Origin: DASPMP01 sp963724885
GTDB taxonomy: Bacteria; Gemmatimonadota; Gemmatimonadetes; Gemmatimonadales; Gemmatimonadaceae
NCBI GenBank assembly: GCA_963724885.1
Contig: CAVRWG010000005.1
Coordinates: forward strand, 2,046,001 to 2,110,000
DNA: 64,000 nucleotides
Direction of reading: 5' to 3'
Part shown: piece by piece, positions 18,725-27,630 of the stretch
Position numbering within the stretch: the stretch's first letter is position 1
How the letters are laid out: each line of letters starts with the position of its first letter
Translations under genes and position numbers: made by a program
The notes under the pieces: model-generated
Told to the model about the DNA's origin: nothing
Seen by the model: the letters and a program-made list of their open reading frames with translations, nothing else
The model's database searches: none

Positions 18725-18869
18725 GCAGGAGGGTTGGCAAGGAGGTCGAGTACGCGGCTCCCATTGCCAAAACTGGCAATTCGGTCGAGGAAACCGTTCG
18801 AGGTCAGACTAATCATTGCCAGTTTTGGCAATAAGGGCCGCGCACTCGACCTCTCGCCGACCCTCTGCA
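18724..18869. repeat. Long imperfect inverted repeat filling the gap upstream of ddl
   Basis: The left arm 18724-18782 and right arm 18813-18869 are complementary with few mismatches; the blocks around TCGAGTACGCGGC and TCGAGTGCGCGGC align with one mismatch. Each arm contains the same 18-base near-palindrome ATTGCCA-AAAC-TGGCAAT (18763-18780 and, inverted, 18815-18832). The pair can form a long stem-loop or serve as two operators. It begins at the ddl ATG and ends 15 bases before the neighbouring stop codon. Confidence 0.85.
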
Positions 18870-18883
18870 AGTCACTCACGGCC

Positions 18884-20275
18884 TCACCGGGACATCAGGT
18901 AGGAAAGCAAGTCTGATCGCGTCACGATCCCGGTCACGCGACCGTTCGAGCGCACCAGCACCGCCGGATTCGACTTCGACAGCAGCTTGGCCACGCTCTC
19001 CGCGGTCTGCTGCTCGTCCACGATCGGGAACGGTGCGTCCATCACCTGCGACACCGTGGCGTCCAGCACCTTCGTGTCCGCGAGGCTCCTCGTCGAGAGC
19101 GACCAGTCGCTGACCGAGCCGACGCAGTTGGCGCCGTCCATCACCGGCAGTTGCGAGACGTCGTGCAACTGCATCAGTCGCAGCGCCTGCCGCACCGTCT
19201 GCCCGCCCGTCACCGAGACGATGTCGCCCTTGTTGTCCGGTTTGTCGCGCAACACGTGGCCCAGCGACGTGCGATCGGCCTCGAGGAGCTGGTTCTCGCG
19301 CATCCATTCGTCGCTGTAGAGCTTCGACAGATACCGCTCGCCCGTGTCGGGCAGCATCGTGACGATGGTGGCCTTGTCGTCATCCAGCTTCTGCGCCAGC
19401 TGCATCGCGACGTGTACGATCAGACCGCTGGAGCCGCCGACGAACAGGCCTTCTTCGCGCGTGAGCCGCCGCGCCATCGCGAACGACTCCTTGTCCGTCA
19501 CCGTCACGAAATCGTCCACGACGCTCATGTCGAGCGTGCCCGGCACCTTGTCCTGCCCGATTCCTTCCACCTTGTACGGCACTCCCTCGACCTTGGCCTT
19601 TCCCTTCGTGCGCCACATCTCGGCGAGAATCGACCCCACCGGGTCGCCCGCGATGACCTGGATCTTCGCGCTGCGCTCCTTGAGGTACCGCCCCACACCC
19701 GTGATTGTGCCCCCGGTGCCCGCGGCGTACACGAAGTGCGTCACGCGCCCGTCGGTCTGCTCCCAGATCTCGGGGCCGGTGGTCGCGTAGTGCGCGTCCG
19801 GGTTTGCGTCGTTGTAGAACTGATTCGCGAAGATCGCTCCCGGCGTCTCCTCCGCGATTCGCTTGGCCGTCATCAGGTAATGGTCCGGGTGATCCGGCGG
19901 GACCGCCGTCGGCGTCACGATCACCTCGGCGCCGAATGCCTTCAGCAGCCGAACCTTTTCCTGCGACATCTTGTCCGGCATCGTGAAGACGCAGCGGTAT
20001 CCCCGAAACGCGGCCGCGATCGCGAGACCGATGCCGGTATTGCCGCTGGTCGCCTCCACGATGACGCCGCCCGGCTTGAGCGACCCGTCACGCTCCGCCC
20101 GTTCGATGATCGGTATCCCGATCCGGTCCTTGACGGACCCGCCGGGGTTGAAGAACTCGGCCTTGGCGTACACGGGTGTCCGGATCCCCCGGCCGATTCG
20201 CGACAACCGGATGAGCGGCGTCCAGCCGATGGTATCGAGGACGCTCTCGTAGGGCGCCTGGTGCCGGATGTTCAC
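18884..20275 (-). CDS. Cystathionine beta-synthase/cysteine synthase with tandem CBS domains
   Basis: PLP-dependent beta-replacement enzyme. The cofactor lysine is in NPGGSVKDR and the phosphate-binding loop is SGNTGIG plus GTGGTITG. After about residue 335, two CBS domains follow (from SLGHVLRDKP and from VSQVMDAPF), which in human-type cystathionine beta-synthases regulate activity. 463 residues. Whether it makes cystathionine or cysteine cannot be settled. Translation starts at a GTG that overlaps the previous stop codon (GTGA). No methionine-cycle genes are adjacent. Confidence 0.9.
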   Translation of the reverse strand: MNIRHQAPYESVLDTIGWTPLIRLSRIGRGIRTPVYAKAEFFNPGGSVKDRIGIPIIERAERDGSLKPGGVIVEATSGNTGIGLAIAAAFRGYRCVFTMPDKMSQEKVRLLKAFGAEVIVTPTAVPPDHPDHYLMTAKRIAEETPGAIFANQFYNDANPDAHYATTGPEIWEQTDGRVTHFVYAAGTGGTITGVGRYLKERSAKIQVIAGDPVGSILAEMWRTKGKAKVEGVPYKVEGIGQDKVPGTLDMSVVDDFVTVTDKESFAMARRLTREEGLFVGGSSGLIVHVAMQLAQKLDDDKATIVTMLPDTGERYLSKLYSDEWMRENQLLEADRTSLGHVLRDKPDNKGDIVSVTGGQTVRQALRLMQLHDVSQLPVMDGANCVGSVSDWSLSTRSLADTKVLDATVSQVMDAPFPIVDEQQTAESVAKLLSKSNPAVLVRSNGRVTGIVTRSDLLSYLMSR

Positions 20276-20754
20276 GGCCGTTTCGTCGCCGCGCCGCGCG
20301 CGGACGCCTTCGTCTTGCCGGGCTCGTCCTCGCGCTTGCCCAGGACCGTGTCGCCCGGAAGCGGTGCGGCCTCCGGATGCCGGAAATACACGGGGAAGAG
20401 CACCGACACGCCCAGCGGCTCGCCGTTCAGCTTTGCCGGGACGAACTGGAGCTCCTGCGACCCGATGACCGCCGCCGAGTCGAGCGAGCTGATCCCGCTC
20501 GATTCTTCGACGCGAGTCGAGTCCGGCGTCACGCGCCCGTCACGATCGACGAACAGACGCAGCATCACGTTCCCCTGAACCTTGCGCGTGTAGAGCGGCG
20601 CCGGGTACCGGAACGGCAGGTCCTTGTTCACCATGACCGGCGGCTCGTCCGGACGATCGCCGGCGATGCCGCGGCGCTGCTGATCCGTGCAGGCCCCCGG
20701 GAGCAGCAGGGCGGTCGCGATCGATGCGACGGCGGACAAGTGGCGGGCGAGCAT
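20272..20754 (-). CDS. Lipoprotein with TonB C-terminal-like domain
   Basis: Lipobox LPGAC at residues 18-22 follows a signal segment. The mature part resembles the TonB C-terminal (energy-transducer) domain: YPAPLYTRKVQGNVMLRLFVDRDGRV, then a conserved strand with 'QELQFVPAKLNGEPL' and VLFPVYFR. TonB proteins carry proton-motive energy to outer-membrane receptors, but this one lacks the usual inner-membrane anchor and proline-rich spacer. So it is probably not a classical TonB. A lysine/arginine-rich tail follows. Overlaps the start of the CBS gene. Confidence 0.7.
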   Translation of the reverse strand: MLARHLSAVASIATALLLPGACTDQQRRGIAGDRPDEPPVMVNKDLPFRYPAPLYTRKVQGNVMLRLFVDRDGRVTPDSTRVEESSGISSLDSAAVIGSQELQFVPAKLNGEPLGVSVLFPVYFRHPEAAPLPGDTVLGKREDEPGKTKASARGAATKRP

Positions 20755-20791
20755 GGGGAAAATCTATTCAGCCACGGCGACGGCGTCCGAG

Positions 20792-23418
20792 TCAGCCACT
20801 CCTGGCCTGGCGGACGAGTTCATCGAGCAGCGCCATGGCCTGGAGCGGCGTCATCGCGTTCACGTCCACCTGCCGCAACCGCTCCACCGCTGGGTTCGGC
20901 GCCGCGGCAAACAGGCCGAGTTGCTGGGCCGCGGTGCTCCGCCCGGCGTTCACACCGGCCGCGAGCTGCTCGCTCTCCAGCAGGCGCAGCACCTGACGCG
21001 CCCGATCGAGCACCGTCGGCGGCAGGCCCGCCAACCGGCCCACCTCGATGCCGTACGACCGGTCCGCGCCGCCCGGCTCCAGCCGGTGCACGAACAGGAT
21101 CTTGTCGCCTACTTCGCGCACCGCGACGTTGAAGTTCCGGAGCGCCGCCAGCTCGTCCGCAAGCTGCGTGAGTTCGTGGTAGTGGGTCGCGAAGATCGTC
21201 TTGCAGCCGGTGACGTCGTGGAGATGCTCCGTCACGGCCCACGCGATGGACACGCCGTCGTAGGTGGACGTCCCGCGTCCGATCTCGTCGAGCAGGACGA
21301 GGCTGCGCGCGCTGGCCGTGTGCAGGATCGCGCTGGTCTCGGCCATCTCCACCATGAATGTGGACTGGCCCCGCGCCAGGTTGTCGCTCGCTCCCACGCG
21401 CGTGTACAGCCGATCCAACACACCGATCTCCGCGCTGGACGCCGGCACGAAGCTGCCCACGTGCGCCATCAGAGCGATCAGCCCCACCTGGCGCAGGATC
21501 GTGGACTTGCCGGCCATGTTCGGGCCGGTCAGCACGACCACGCGCGCGTCTTCCGTCAGGTGGACGTCGTTCGGGCACGAACTTGTCGCGCGGCATCATC
21601 CGCTCGACGACGGGATGCCGTCCGGCAGTGATGCGGAGCGCGAAGCAGTCCGTCATCGCGGGCCTCGTGTACGCCTCACGCATCGCGACCTCGGCGAGCG
21701 CCCGCCAGGACGTCCACCGTCGCGGTCGCGCGCGCCATGGCGTGCAGCCGCGCGACGCGCGCGCCGACACGCGCCCGCAGCGCGTCGAACAGCTCGCGCT
21801 CGCGCTGCTCGATGCGCTCGTTCGCCGTGAGCACCCGCTCCTCGTACTCCTTGAGCGCCTGCGTCACGAACCGCTCGCCGTTCGTGATGGTCTGGCGTCG
21901 CTGATAGTCGGACGGAACGAGGTGCAGGTTGGGCCTGGTGACCTCGATGTAGTACCCGAAGACCTTGTTGAATCCGACCTTGAGCGACTGGATCCCGGTG
22001 CGGTCGCGCTCCTCCGCCTGGATGCGCGCGATGGCGTCGCGGCCGCCGTCGCGCAGGGAGCGCAGCTCGTCCAGCTCGGTGTCCACGCCGGCGGCGATGG
22101 TCGGCTCCTCGCCAAGACTCGCCGGCGCCTCGGGCACCAGCACGGCGTTGATGTCGCTCGCGATGTCGCGGCAGTCGTCCCACTCGCGGCGGAGAGACTC
22201 GAGAGTCTCGCCGCCGGCGGTGGCGGCAACGGCGTCATCGATCGCCTGACGCACCGCCGGCAGCCGAGCGATCGAGGCGCCGAGCGCTCCGAGCTCGCGG
22301 GGCGTGCTGCGGCCAAGCGCCGCCTTGGTGGAAAGACGCTCGAGGTCGCGCATGCCGCCGAGCGCGGCGCGCAGCGGCTCGCGCGCCAGCGGCGCGCGAG
22401 CGAAGCACTCGACGGCGTCGAGCCGCGCTTCGATCGCGACGCGATTCGCCAGCGGCGCGAGAATCCATTGCCGCAGCAGCCGCGCCCCCATGGGCGTCGC
22501 GGTGCGATCGAGCACATCGAAGAGCGTTCCGGCCGTGCCGACACCGCCGCGCAGCGATTCGACGAGCTCCAGGTTGCGGCGCGTCATTTCGTCCAGTGGC
22601 AGAGCGTCGGCGGGCCGCTCCACGATCGGCCGCGCCAGCGCGACGCCGGCGGGCTGCAGCTCCTTGAGGTAGCGCAGCAGTGCGCCGGCTGCCCCGAGCG
22701 CGAGCGCGTCGTCCGCTCCGATGCCGAGGCCGTCGAGACTGAGCACGCCGAACTGGCGCGCCAGGTCTTCGGTGGCGAGCTGCGGATCGAATTCCCATGG
22801 CTCGCGCTCGGTGGTTAGAGCTTCGGAAAAGCGGACATGGGCGGGTACCCGCGAAGCGGGTGGGGGACCCGGGACATGGGCTTTGGCGACCAGGATTTCG
22901 CGAGGGGAAAAGCGGGCGAGCAGCGGCTCAAGCTCCGAGTCCTTTGCACGAGCGAGTCGCAACTCGCCTGTGGAGATGTCGGCCACCGCCAAGCCCATGT
23001 CCCAGGTCCCATGTCCCGTGTCCGCCGTCGCGATTGCGCAGACGTAATTGTTCCGCGCCCCGTCCAGCAGGTCGTCCGCGATCGCCGCGCCCGGCGTCAC
23101 CGTCTCGACCACTTCGCGCTTGACGATGCCCTTGGCGACCTTCGGGTCCTCGACCTGCTCGCAGATGGCCACGCGGTAACCCTGCTGCACGAGTCGCCGC
23201 ACGTAGTCGGCGGCTGCTTTCACCGGGACTCCGGCGAGCGGCACGTCCGCGGCACCGCCGTTGTTGCGCGCGGTGAGGGTAAGCCCGAGCGTCCGCGACG
23301 CGGTCTCCGCATCGTCGTAGAACATCTCGTAGAACTCGCCCATCCGGAAAAACAGAATCGCGTCCTGGTGACGCGACTTGATGTCCCGGTACTGCTGCAT
23401 GAGAGGCGTGGCCGTCAT
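20792..23418 (-). CDS. mutS: DNA mismatch repair ATPase MutS (two frameshifts)
   Basis: MutS binds base mismatches and starts repair. The mismatch-binding FxE motif is present as FYEMFYDD near residue 30, the connector and core follow, and the ATPase has Walker A TGPNMAGKST, a helix with DEIGRGTSTYDG, and ATHYHEL. The frame breaks near 21570 and 21702, each by one extra base; correction gives about 874 residues. The region around residues 140-205 holds in-frame word repeats (GHGTWDMG and HVPGPPPASRVPAHV) absent from E. coli MutS. Start at 23418 gives MTATPLMQQYRDIK. Confidence 0.93.
22833..22880. repeat. Word repeat with inverted arms inside mutS
   Basis: GGACATGGGCGGG..., a small palindromic CCCGCGAAGCGGG, and GGGACCCGGGACATGGG form repeated and inverted words within the coding sequence. 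They encode the proline-rich insertion HVPGPPPASRVPAHV on the minus strand. Confidence 0.6.
22991..23022. repeat. CATGTCCC tandem words inside mutS
   Basis: Near-tandem copies of CCCATGTCCC and CCCAGGTCCC encode the insertion GHGTWDMG in MutS. The same word CATGTCCC occurs in the insert at 22.84 kb. Confidence 0.65.
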
Positions 23419-23461
23419 GTCACCCAACACCTGACACGCGGCACCCAACAGCCGGCACCCA
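23419..23461. repeat. GGTG word repeats upstream of mutS
   Basis: The gap between the SPOR gene stop and mutS consists of repeated GGTGATGGGTGCC, GTTGGGTGCC and GTTGGGTGAC words, running into the mutS ATG. No Shine-Dalgarno distinct from these words is visible. Confidence 0.55.
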
Positions 23462-24442
23462 TCACCTTGCACCGACCAGCGTGACGAATCCGTTGTGTCC
23501 CTGCGTCTTGAGCATGGCGGCCGCTTGCACCGCGTCCGCGCGCGTTTCGTAGCGGCCGACCCGCACGCGGAAGGGGCGCGACGAGCCGTCCACTCGCGCC
23601 TCGATCCCGCGCTCGACGAGCCGATTGGCCAAACGGATCGCCGCCTCGCGGTCGTCGTACGCGGCGAGCTGCACGGAGTAGAACGCGGTCGTGGGCGGCC
23701 CCGCCGCTCGCGCGCGGCCCGTGTCCGCTTGCGTCGCCTGACGGCGAGTGGTGTCGGCTTGCGTTGCCTGTGTGCGACTGGTGTCGGCCGGCGCGGGCAC
23801 CGGTGCGGGCGCGGGCACCGGTGCGGGCGCGGGCGCCGCGGGGGTATCGGCGGGCGGCGGAGGCGCTTCGGCCACCATGGCGCAGCGGGGCGCGTAGTAC
23901 TCCAGCTGATTGCGAAGCTCCAGGCTCCTGGGCGGGACGATGTCCCGTCCCAGCCGGAGCGCTTCGCACGCGCGCGCCTGCTGTTGCGGACCTTGTTCGA
24001 ACAGCAAGCGCACCAGCGCGAGCGCCACCCGCGGGCGCGCCGGGCTGTCGGCATACGTCAGGAGGAACCGGTGGAGCAGATCGCTCGCGCCGCGCCGGTC
24101 TCCGCGCGCCTGCTCCAGGTTCGCCAGCTGCAGCAGCGCGTCTTCAGCGCGCGGCGAGAGCGGGCTCTCGATCAGCAGCCTCCGATAGTCGCGCTCCGCG
24201 TCCGCCGCGGTGTTCGCGCTGGACGCGCGCCAGTACAGCGCGTCCGCGTAGAGCGGACTGCCCGGTGGCGTGACGCGAAGCACCGAATCGACGAGCCGCC
24301 GGCCGTCCGCCTCCCGCCCGGACTGGGCGAGCTGGCGCGCGCGTTGAATGACCGGATCCTCTACGGCCCGCGCGGTATCGCCACGTCCCTGCGCGTCGAG
24401 CGACGCGGCGCAGAACAGCACGAGCGCGAGTGAGCGGATCAC
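23462..24442 (-). CDS. Exported SPOR-domain protein with tetratricopeptide-like repeats
   Basis: Signal peptide VIRSLALVLFCAASLDAQG, helical TPR-like repeats (residues 30-190), a proline-alanine-rich linker (PAPAPVPAP) and a C-terminal SPOR domain (FYSVQLAAYDDREAAIRLANRL ... RVRVGRY). SPOR domains bind denuded septal peptidoglycan, so a role in division-site or envelope organisation is likely. I use the GTG at 24442, one base after the holA stop, which gives a clean signal peptide. 326 residues. It lies upstream of mutS. Confidence 0.8.
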   Translation of the reverse strand: MIRSLALVLFCAASLDAQGRGDTARAVEDPVIQRARQLAQSGREADGRRLVDSVLRVTPPGSPLYADALYWRASSANTAADAERDYRRLLIESPLSPRAEDALLQLANLEQARGDRRGASDLLHRFLLTYADSPARPRVALALVRLLFEQGPQQQARACEALRLGRDIVPPRSLELRNQLEYYAPRCAMVAEAPPPPADTPAAPAPAPVPAPAPVPAPADTSRTQATQADTTRRQATQADTGRARAAGPPTTAFYSVQLAAYDDREAAIRLANRLVERGIEARVDGSSRPFRVRVGRYETRADAVQAAAMLKTQGHNGFVTLVGAR

Positions 24443-24443
24443 G

Positions 24444-25481
24444 TCAGGCCGCGTTGCGCCGTGGCGCGCCGCCGCAGATCGCGATGATCGCCGTCGCGAG
24501 GATCTGTTCATCGGACGAGACTCGGCTGTTCTTGAGCGCGAAGTCGGCTTGTTGGAGCACGTACAGCGCGTGATCCAGGTCGGCCGAGCTCCACTTGCCG
24601 CTGGCCCGGCCCCAGGCCGCGGCGGCTTCGCTCCAGCCGCGAAACGTCGGATTCGAGCTCGCGGATCGCAGCAGCGAGAAGTACTCGCCGTACAGACGCG
24701 CGGGCGGGATCCGTTTCGTGTGCGCGATCGCGAGGGCCAGCGTCTGCGTCGTGAGTCCCATGACGACGGGCACCGCGCCCATCTTCGGCTGCTGCAGCAC
24801 GCCGGGGATCAGCGACAGCGCCAGGTCCCGGTCGCGCATGGCGACCGCGTCGAAAAGACGCCCCGGCGTTTCGTCGGGACGGACGCCGACGATGTCGGAC
24901 ACCGCGGCTTCGTCCATCTCGCGCGCGCCGCAATAGGCGGCAAGCTTATCCAGCTCGACAGCCAGCTGCGCCAGGTCCGGGCCCACCACACCCTGAAGCA
25001 GCTCCACCGCCGCCGCCGAGATTCGCGAGCCAAGGTGCTTCTCCACGCGCGCCACGATCCATTTTGGCACCTGCGCGCCGGTGAGGGGCTCGCAGTCCAC
25101 GGCCACCGCCTGCGCCATCAGCTCCTTGTCGGCCTTGGCACCGGCCGCCGCCGTCATGATGACGACGAAGTCGGGTGCGGGAGCGGCGAGCCGCTCCTGC
25201 AGACGGGCGCGTGCATCTTTCCTGAGTCCGTTCACGTCCCGGATGACGAGCACCCGGCGCTCGGACATCATCGGCAGCGACGAAAGCAGCGAATCGAGCG
25301 TCGCCGTATCCAGGTTGGCGCCCCTGCCGACATCGAGGTTGAAGTCGCGCGTCGACGCGTCCACCGCGGCGTCGATGAGGCGCCGGAGCGCTTCTTCCTT
25401 GAGATAGTCGTCTTCGCCGTGGAGGTAATACGCCGGCGAGAACTGTTTCTGCTGGAGGGCCGGGCGGAGGCTCGCCTTCAT
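24444..25481 (-). CDS. holA: DNA polymerase III delta subunit
   Basis: HolA opens the beta sliding clamp within the clamp loader. Recognised from LHGEDDYLKEEALRRLIDA at residues 21-40, FNLDVGRG, the ERRVLVIRD core and the C-terminal helical collar (WSSADLDHALYVLQQADFALK). 345 residues, normal length. It is followed within one base by the GTG of the SPOR gene. The gene is apart from dnaN, which is 17 kb away. Confidence 0.88.
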   Translation of the reverse strand: MKASLRPALQQKQFSPAYYLHGEDDYLKEEALRRLIDAAVDASTRDFNLDVGRGANLDTATLDSLLSSLPMMSERRVLVIRDVNGLRKDARARLQERLAAPAPDFVVIMTAAAGAKADKELMAQAVAVDCEPLTGAQVPKWIVARVEKHLGSRISAAAVELLQGVVGPDLAQLAVELDKLAAYCGAREMDEAAVSDIVGVRPDETPGRLFDAVAMRDRDLALSLIPGVLQQPKMGAVPVVMGLTTQTLALAIAHTKRIPPARLYGEYFSLLRSASSNPTFRGWSEAAAAWGRASGKWSSADLDHALYVLQQADFALKNSRVSSDEQILATAIIAICGGAPRRNAA

Positions 25482-25490
25482 GGCCCCAAT

Positions 25491-26012
25491 CTAGCGTTCG
25501 CTCGCCAGCTCCGCGGCTACGAAATGCATCGGCGCCTGACTCGCCACCATGATCGCCGGCCATACCGACATCCCCGTGGGTACCGTTGCGACCAGCGCCG
25601 GCGTCGCGACTGACGACGCCTCGATCTCGGGACGCGTCGCGATGACGGGAGCCAGCTTCACGGCCTCCTGCGCGCCGCCTCTCACGAGATCCGCCGCAAG
25701 GAAGGCGACGAAAGCGACGCCTGCCGCGACCACCACGAACCCGCCGAATGACATGCGCATCGGTTGCGGGCTCGCCGGCGGTGGTGACGTGCCCACCATG
25801 CGCAAACGCGCCTCGAGCCGCGCGCGAAAATCAGGCGACGGCTCGATGGTCGGGAGGCTCCGCACCAGGATGAGTCCGCGACGCACCACGAGGTCATGGC
25901 GCGAGCATTGAGGACAGCGCCGCAGATGCTCCTGCATCTCGGCTTCGTCCTGACCCGAACACATCAAATCGACAAAAGGCGAGTGCCTGTCGCGAAATTC
26001 CTTGCAGTCCAT
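25491..26012 (-). CDS. Membrane anti-sigma factor with zinc-finger-like N-terminus
   Basis: MDCKEFRDRHSPFVDLMC and HLRRCPQC give the Cys/His pattern of the HC2 anti-sigma zinc domain, though the first part differs from the classical HxxxCxxC. One transmembrane helix lies at residues 87-108 (FGGFVVVAAGVAFVAFLAADLV), with an outside segment. It follows the ECF sigma gene on the same strand, as expected for a partner that holds that sigma factor at the membrane. The outside domain is short, so the sensed signal is unclear. Confidence 0.78.
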   Translation of the reverse strand: MDCKEFRDRHSPFVDLMCSGQDEAEMQEHLRRCPQCSRHDLVVRRGLILVRSLPTIEPSPDFRARLEARLRMVGTSPPPASPQPMRMSFGGFVVVAAGVAFVAFLAADLVRGGAQEAVKLAPVIATRPEIEASSVATPALVATVPTGMSVWPAIMVASQAPMHFVAAELASER

Positions 26013-26053
26013 TACCGGTCCGTTGCCGTTGCGCGTTCGGGTACCCCCGCCTC

Positions 26054-26066
26054 GGAACCGGGTTCC
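26054..26066. promoter_or_regulatory. Palindrome GGAACCGGGTTCC upstream of the anti-sigma gene
   Basis: A 13-base dyad inside a longer hairpin CCCCCG...GGGGG lies 40-50 bases before the anti-sigma start. GGAACC resembles ECF-type -35 elements, but no matching -10 is evident. Confidence 0.35.
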
Positions 26067-26119
26067 GGGGGCGCCATTATGTACCCCGACAAGGCCGCAA
26101 ACAAGGGATTAGACGCAAA

Positions 26120-26148
26120 GGGCCCCGCTCGGCTCTTGAGCGGGGCCC
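26120..26148 (-). terminator. Strong hairpin between sigma and anti-sigma genes
   Basis: GGGCCCCGCTC pairs perfectly with GAGCGGGGCCC (26138-26148) around a 7-base loop. On the minus strand only TTTG follows, so termination may be partial and would set the sigma to anti-sigma ratio. Confidence 0.6.
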
Positions 26149-26170
26149 CGTGTTCATCAACCGGACGAGT

Positions 26171-26812
26171 CTAGTCGATGAAGGGCTCGATGATCGCGGC
26201 GAACGCCGAGCGTGCGCGATTCAGCCGTGACTTCACCGTTCCCAGGTTGCAGTCCGTGATCTCGGCGATCTCCTCGTACGACTTGCCCTCGAGCTCACGC
26301 AGCACGAAAACCTGGCGGTGATGTTCGGGTAGCCGCGCAACGGTGTCTTCCACCAGCTCGCGCAGGTGCCGCTTGCGATACAGGTCGTCCGGGCGCGCCG
26401 TGGTATCCTCGAACTGCAGCGGACGATCCTCCTCGTCGTGCGAGGACTGCATCGTCTGGAACAGGACCAGCGGGTTGCGCGAGCGGTTGCGCAGCTCGTT
26501 CTTGGCCAGGTTCGACGCGATCGTGTAGACCCAGGTCGAGAACTTCTTGGAACGGTCGAACCGGTGCAGGTGGCGATACACCCGGATGAACACTTCCTGC
26601 ACGAGGTCCTCGGCCCGATCGCGGTCCCCGATCGTTCTATATATGAAGTTGAGGAGGCGCGTCTGATAGCGCTCCACCAACTCGGAGAATGCCCGCTCTT
26701 CGCCCCCAAGGAACGCCGTGACCACCCCGGAATCATCGGCCGCGCGAAGCTGGTCGCGAACGGACGGCTGGTGAAGGGGTGATGTTTCGCGTTTAATCGC
26801 AAGCTTGGCCAT
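26171..26812 (-). CDS. ECF RNA polymerase sigma factor (RpoE-like)
   Basis: Region 2 reads ELVERYQTRLLNFIYRTIGDRDRAEDLVQEVFIRVYRHL with WVYTIASNLAKNELR, and region 4 has LPEHHRQVFVLRELEGKSYEEIAEITDCNLGTVKSRLNRAR. There is no region 3, so it is an ECF-type factor, and the 26-residue N-terminus is longer than usual. The next downstream gene encodes its probable anti-sigma. GAGGG precedes the ATG. Confidence 0.93.
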   Translation of the reverse strand: MAKLAIKRETSPLHQPSVRDQLRAADDSGVVTAFLGGEERAFSELVERYQTRLLNFIYRTIGDRDRAEDLVQEVFIRVYRHLHRFDRSKKFSTWVYTIASNLAKNELRNRSRNPLVLFQTMQSSHDEEDRPLQFEDTTARPDDLYRKRHLRELVEDTVARLPEHHRQVFVLRELEGKSYEEIAEITDCNLGTVKSRLNRARSAFAAIIEPFID

Positions 26813-27071
26813 GTCGTTACCCTCGTGAGACGCCGATGCAGGTTACTAGCTCGATGGCCCGAGTGCCTGTGAGCCGTAACCGCTCTCGACGTGTCGCGCC
26901 CATGCATTAAGCAGATGGTATGCCCTGTATGACGCTGCTGGCACCTCGGTGTTAAAGGTCGATTTGGCAACGACTTAAACCGAAATTGCCTCAGCCAGCG
27001 GCGCCTCGTCCTGTCCCCATAATGAGACGTGCAAGAAGGACGAATTGAGACACGGTGGCCTTACGGACGGT
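26813..27071. other. Gap upstream of the sigma gene, no gene found
   Basis: About 260 bases between the Nudix gene 3' end and the ECF sigma gene. No coding, RNA or clear hairpin signal was seen. It presumably holds the sigma promoter. Confidence 0.5.
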
Positions 27072-27629
27072 TTACTTGGCTAGTCGGAAGCCCGCTACGT
27101 ATAGAAGCGTGAGCGCCGTCTTGGCGTCCTTGAGCTCTCCTGTCCTTACCAACTCCAACGCTCTGGAGAGGGTCACGGTTTCCACGGAGAGGAACTCGTC
27201 CCGCTCGTGGGCGACTTCGCCGGCGGTGAGCCCCACTGCCATGAAGGCGTGGATCCGCTCGTCGGTGAACCCGGGCGTCGTGTAGAACGTGTACAGGTGC
27301 TCGATGCGATCGGCTGTGCACCCGGTCTCCTCGCGAAGCTCGCGCCTGGCGCACTCAGCCGGGTCCTCGCCGCCGTCGAGCCTGCCAGCCGGGATTTCGT
27401 AGATGAACTCGTCAGCGGCGTAGCGATACTGCTTGATGAGCAGGATCTGGGGGTCCTCGCCGGCCGGGTCCGTCAGGAACGGAAGCACCGCGCTCGCGCC
27501 GGAGTGTCGCACCATCTCGAGCTCGCCCGTTGTGCCGTTTGGAAAACGGACCGTGTCCACATCCACGTTGATGACGCGGCCGGTGTAGACCCGTCTCGAG
27601 CTCAGCCGCGATCCGGACGGAGGATTCAC
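27072..27629 (-). CDS. Nudix hydrolase, ADP-ribose pyrophosphatase-like
   Basis: Nudix box begins at GRLDGGEDPAECARREL and continues REETGCTA, with the required Glu residues. The preceding YRYAADEFIYEIPAG is typical of ADP-sugar pyrophosphatases. The C-terminal LVRTGELKDAKT is also family-like. It probably cleaves ADP-ribose or another nucleotide sugar. The GTG at 27629 is chosen because it follows the M16 stop by one base; an upstream ATG would overlap that gene by 50 bases. Confidence 0.85.
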   Translation of the reverse strand: MNPPSGSRLSSRRVYTGRVINVDVDTVRFPNGTTGELEMVRHSGASAVLPFLTDPAGEDPQILLIKQYRYAADEFIYEIPAGRLDGGEDPAECARRELREETGCTADRIEHLYTFYTTPGFTDERIHAFMAVGLTAGEVAHERDEFLSVETVTLSRALELVRTGELKDAKTALTLLYVAGFRLAK

Positions 27630-27630
27630 G

